A DNA stretch of 64,000 nucleotides from Sulfurovum zhangzhouensis (GTDB taxonomy: Bacteria; Campylobacterota; Campylobacteria; Campylobacterales; Sulfurovaceae): positions 434,001-498,000 of the forward strand of contig NZ_JAQIBD010000002.1 in the NCBI RefSeq assembly GCF_030347965.1, in the 5' to 3' direction. Positions 63,468-64,000 of this stretch are shown here, one piece after another (positions within the stretch are counted from its first letter, which is position 1; each line of letters starts with the position of its first letter). The notes beneath the pieces were generated by a model, which did not search any database, had not been told where the DNA came from, and worked only from the letters and a program-made list of their open reading frames with translations. Both the position numbers and the translations under genes were made by a program.

Positions 63468-64000
63468 TCAAGCTCTCTCTATTTTCACCTTTACTTCCTG
63501 ATAACAAGCACTCTCTCCCTCATCACTGATGATCGATGGTGTCAGGTAGTTAATACCGATCGTATTGTTGGTGATCAGTGCGCAGTCTGCTCTCATATAT
63601 TCAGAACATTGCACTTCAAAGATATATTCTCCATGCTCAGAACTTACTTTCACCTTCTCACCGTCTTTAAATCCAAGTACCGGATTAAGCTGTATTTTAT
63701 TGTCTCTAAGGAACTGTGTATTGATGGACTTTTTCGACTTTGGCGAGAGCAGCCAAAGTGTCTCATCTTTTGGTTTGTTCTGACTCTCTTTTCTGTACTT
63801 GGTAAAACGTTTTGTATTGACAAAATCATCGTTAAAGTCTTCAATGAACTCAAACTCATCTTCACCATCATCGCCAAAGCCATCACTATAAGGTAACGCT
63901 TCATAAGCCGGACTTACCAGTTCACCGTTAAGTTCTTCACATTGTGAGAGCCATGCATTAATATAGTACTCTTCACTCTCAAGTCCACTCAAATCAAATG
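63468..64000 (-). CDS. nuoG: Probable NADH-quinone oxidoreductase subunit G, C-terminal part (5' end outside window)
   Basis: The frame runs off the right edge, so only the last 177 residues are seen. They include a strand-rich molybdopterin-dinucleotide-binding-like fold (LNPVLGFKDGEKVKVSSEHG and ALITNNTIGINYLTPSIISDEGESACYQEVKVKI), as at the C terminus of Campylobacterota NuoG. NuoG is the iron-sulfur subunit of complex I. Another molybdopterin oxidoreductase is not excluded. Confidence 0.5.
   Translation of the reverse strand, partial: FDLSGLESEEYYINAWLSQCEELNGELVSPAYEALPYSDGFGDDGEDEFEFIEDFNDDFVNTKRFTKYRKESQNKPKDETLWLLSPKSKKSINTQFLRDNKIQLNPVLGFKDGEKVKVSSEHGEYIFEVQCSEYMRADCALITNNTIGINYLTPSIISDEGESACYQEVKVKIERA

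Overview
The window is AT-rich, densely coded bacterial chromosome from a Campylobacterota (epsilonproteobacterial) species. It most resembles a free-living Sulfurovum/Sulfurimonas-type organism rather than Helicobacter or Campylobacter themselves; the genus is an inference. Lineage markers are an HsrA/CosR-type orphan response regulator, a DUF2018 protein next to polyprenyl synthase-hemA-proS-hemC (an order known from H. pylori), a UPF0323 lipoprotein followed by a glutathionylspermidine synthase-like ligase, a futalosine-pathway UbiD-type decarboxylase, and the rny / 5-FTHF cyclo-ligase / thioredoxin-like lipoprotein / ftsY / radA block known from C. jejuni. No rRNA, tRNA, CRISPR array, prophage or intact insertion sequence was found.

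Layout. 1-4.5 kb: end of a porin gene, then a ferrous-iron operon (feoB, feoA, a second porin) behind two Fur-box-like palindromes. 4.6-6.4 kb: rseP and a YggS-type PLP protein. 6.4-9.5 kb (minus): PerR-like Fur-family regulator, 2-Cys peroxiredoxin, menaquinone-pathway decarboxylase. 9.6-12.7 kb (minus): a 1003-residue lipoprotein made of calcium-binding thrombospondin type 3-like repeats. 12.9-23.8 kb: a long minus-strand run, in transcription order rsmH, FtsL-like protein, RND permease, DUF2018, polyprenyl synthase, hemA, proS, fxsA, a DsbC-like protein, hemC. 23.9-33.2 kb: class II aldolase, Sel1-repeat protein, bioA, then ppiD-ftsA-ftsZ and the lipoprotein/ATP-grasp pair. 33.2-39.3 kb (minus): 7TM-DISM histidine kinase, apaH, a DNA glycosylase, DUF4149, prmC, M48 protease. 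39.3-48.2 kb: a 264-bp inverted-repeat element, an ABC-F ATPase, a LysM/3D protein, thrC, argB, lpxK, a DUF455 protein, an MBL hydrolase, a hotdog thioesterase. 48.3-58 kb: hsrA, cmoB, cyclophilin, rny, cyclo-ligase, TlpA-like lipoprotein, ftsY, plsC, radA, acpS. 58-64 kb: MidA-like methyltransferase, TolC, argD, an MscS channel and the 3' end of a probable nuoG.

Most genes are housekeeping: cell division (ftsA, ftsZ, rsmH/FtsL-like), haem and amino-acid synthesis, envelope quality control (rseP, ppiD, DsbC-like, M48) and metal/oxidative stress (feo, PerR-like regulator plus peroxiredoxin). The most interesting candidate system is the lipoprotein ending in Gly-Gly paired with an ATP-grasp amidoligase (31.46-33.23 kb). 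A second theme is several unrelated long intergenic palindromes and repeats (510-558, 6899-6976, 39301-39564, 47678-47794, 48250-48352), which look like small structured or mobile repeat elements. A third is a set of signalling or redox proteins missing their usual catalytic residues (HsrA receiver, TlpA-like lipoprotein).
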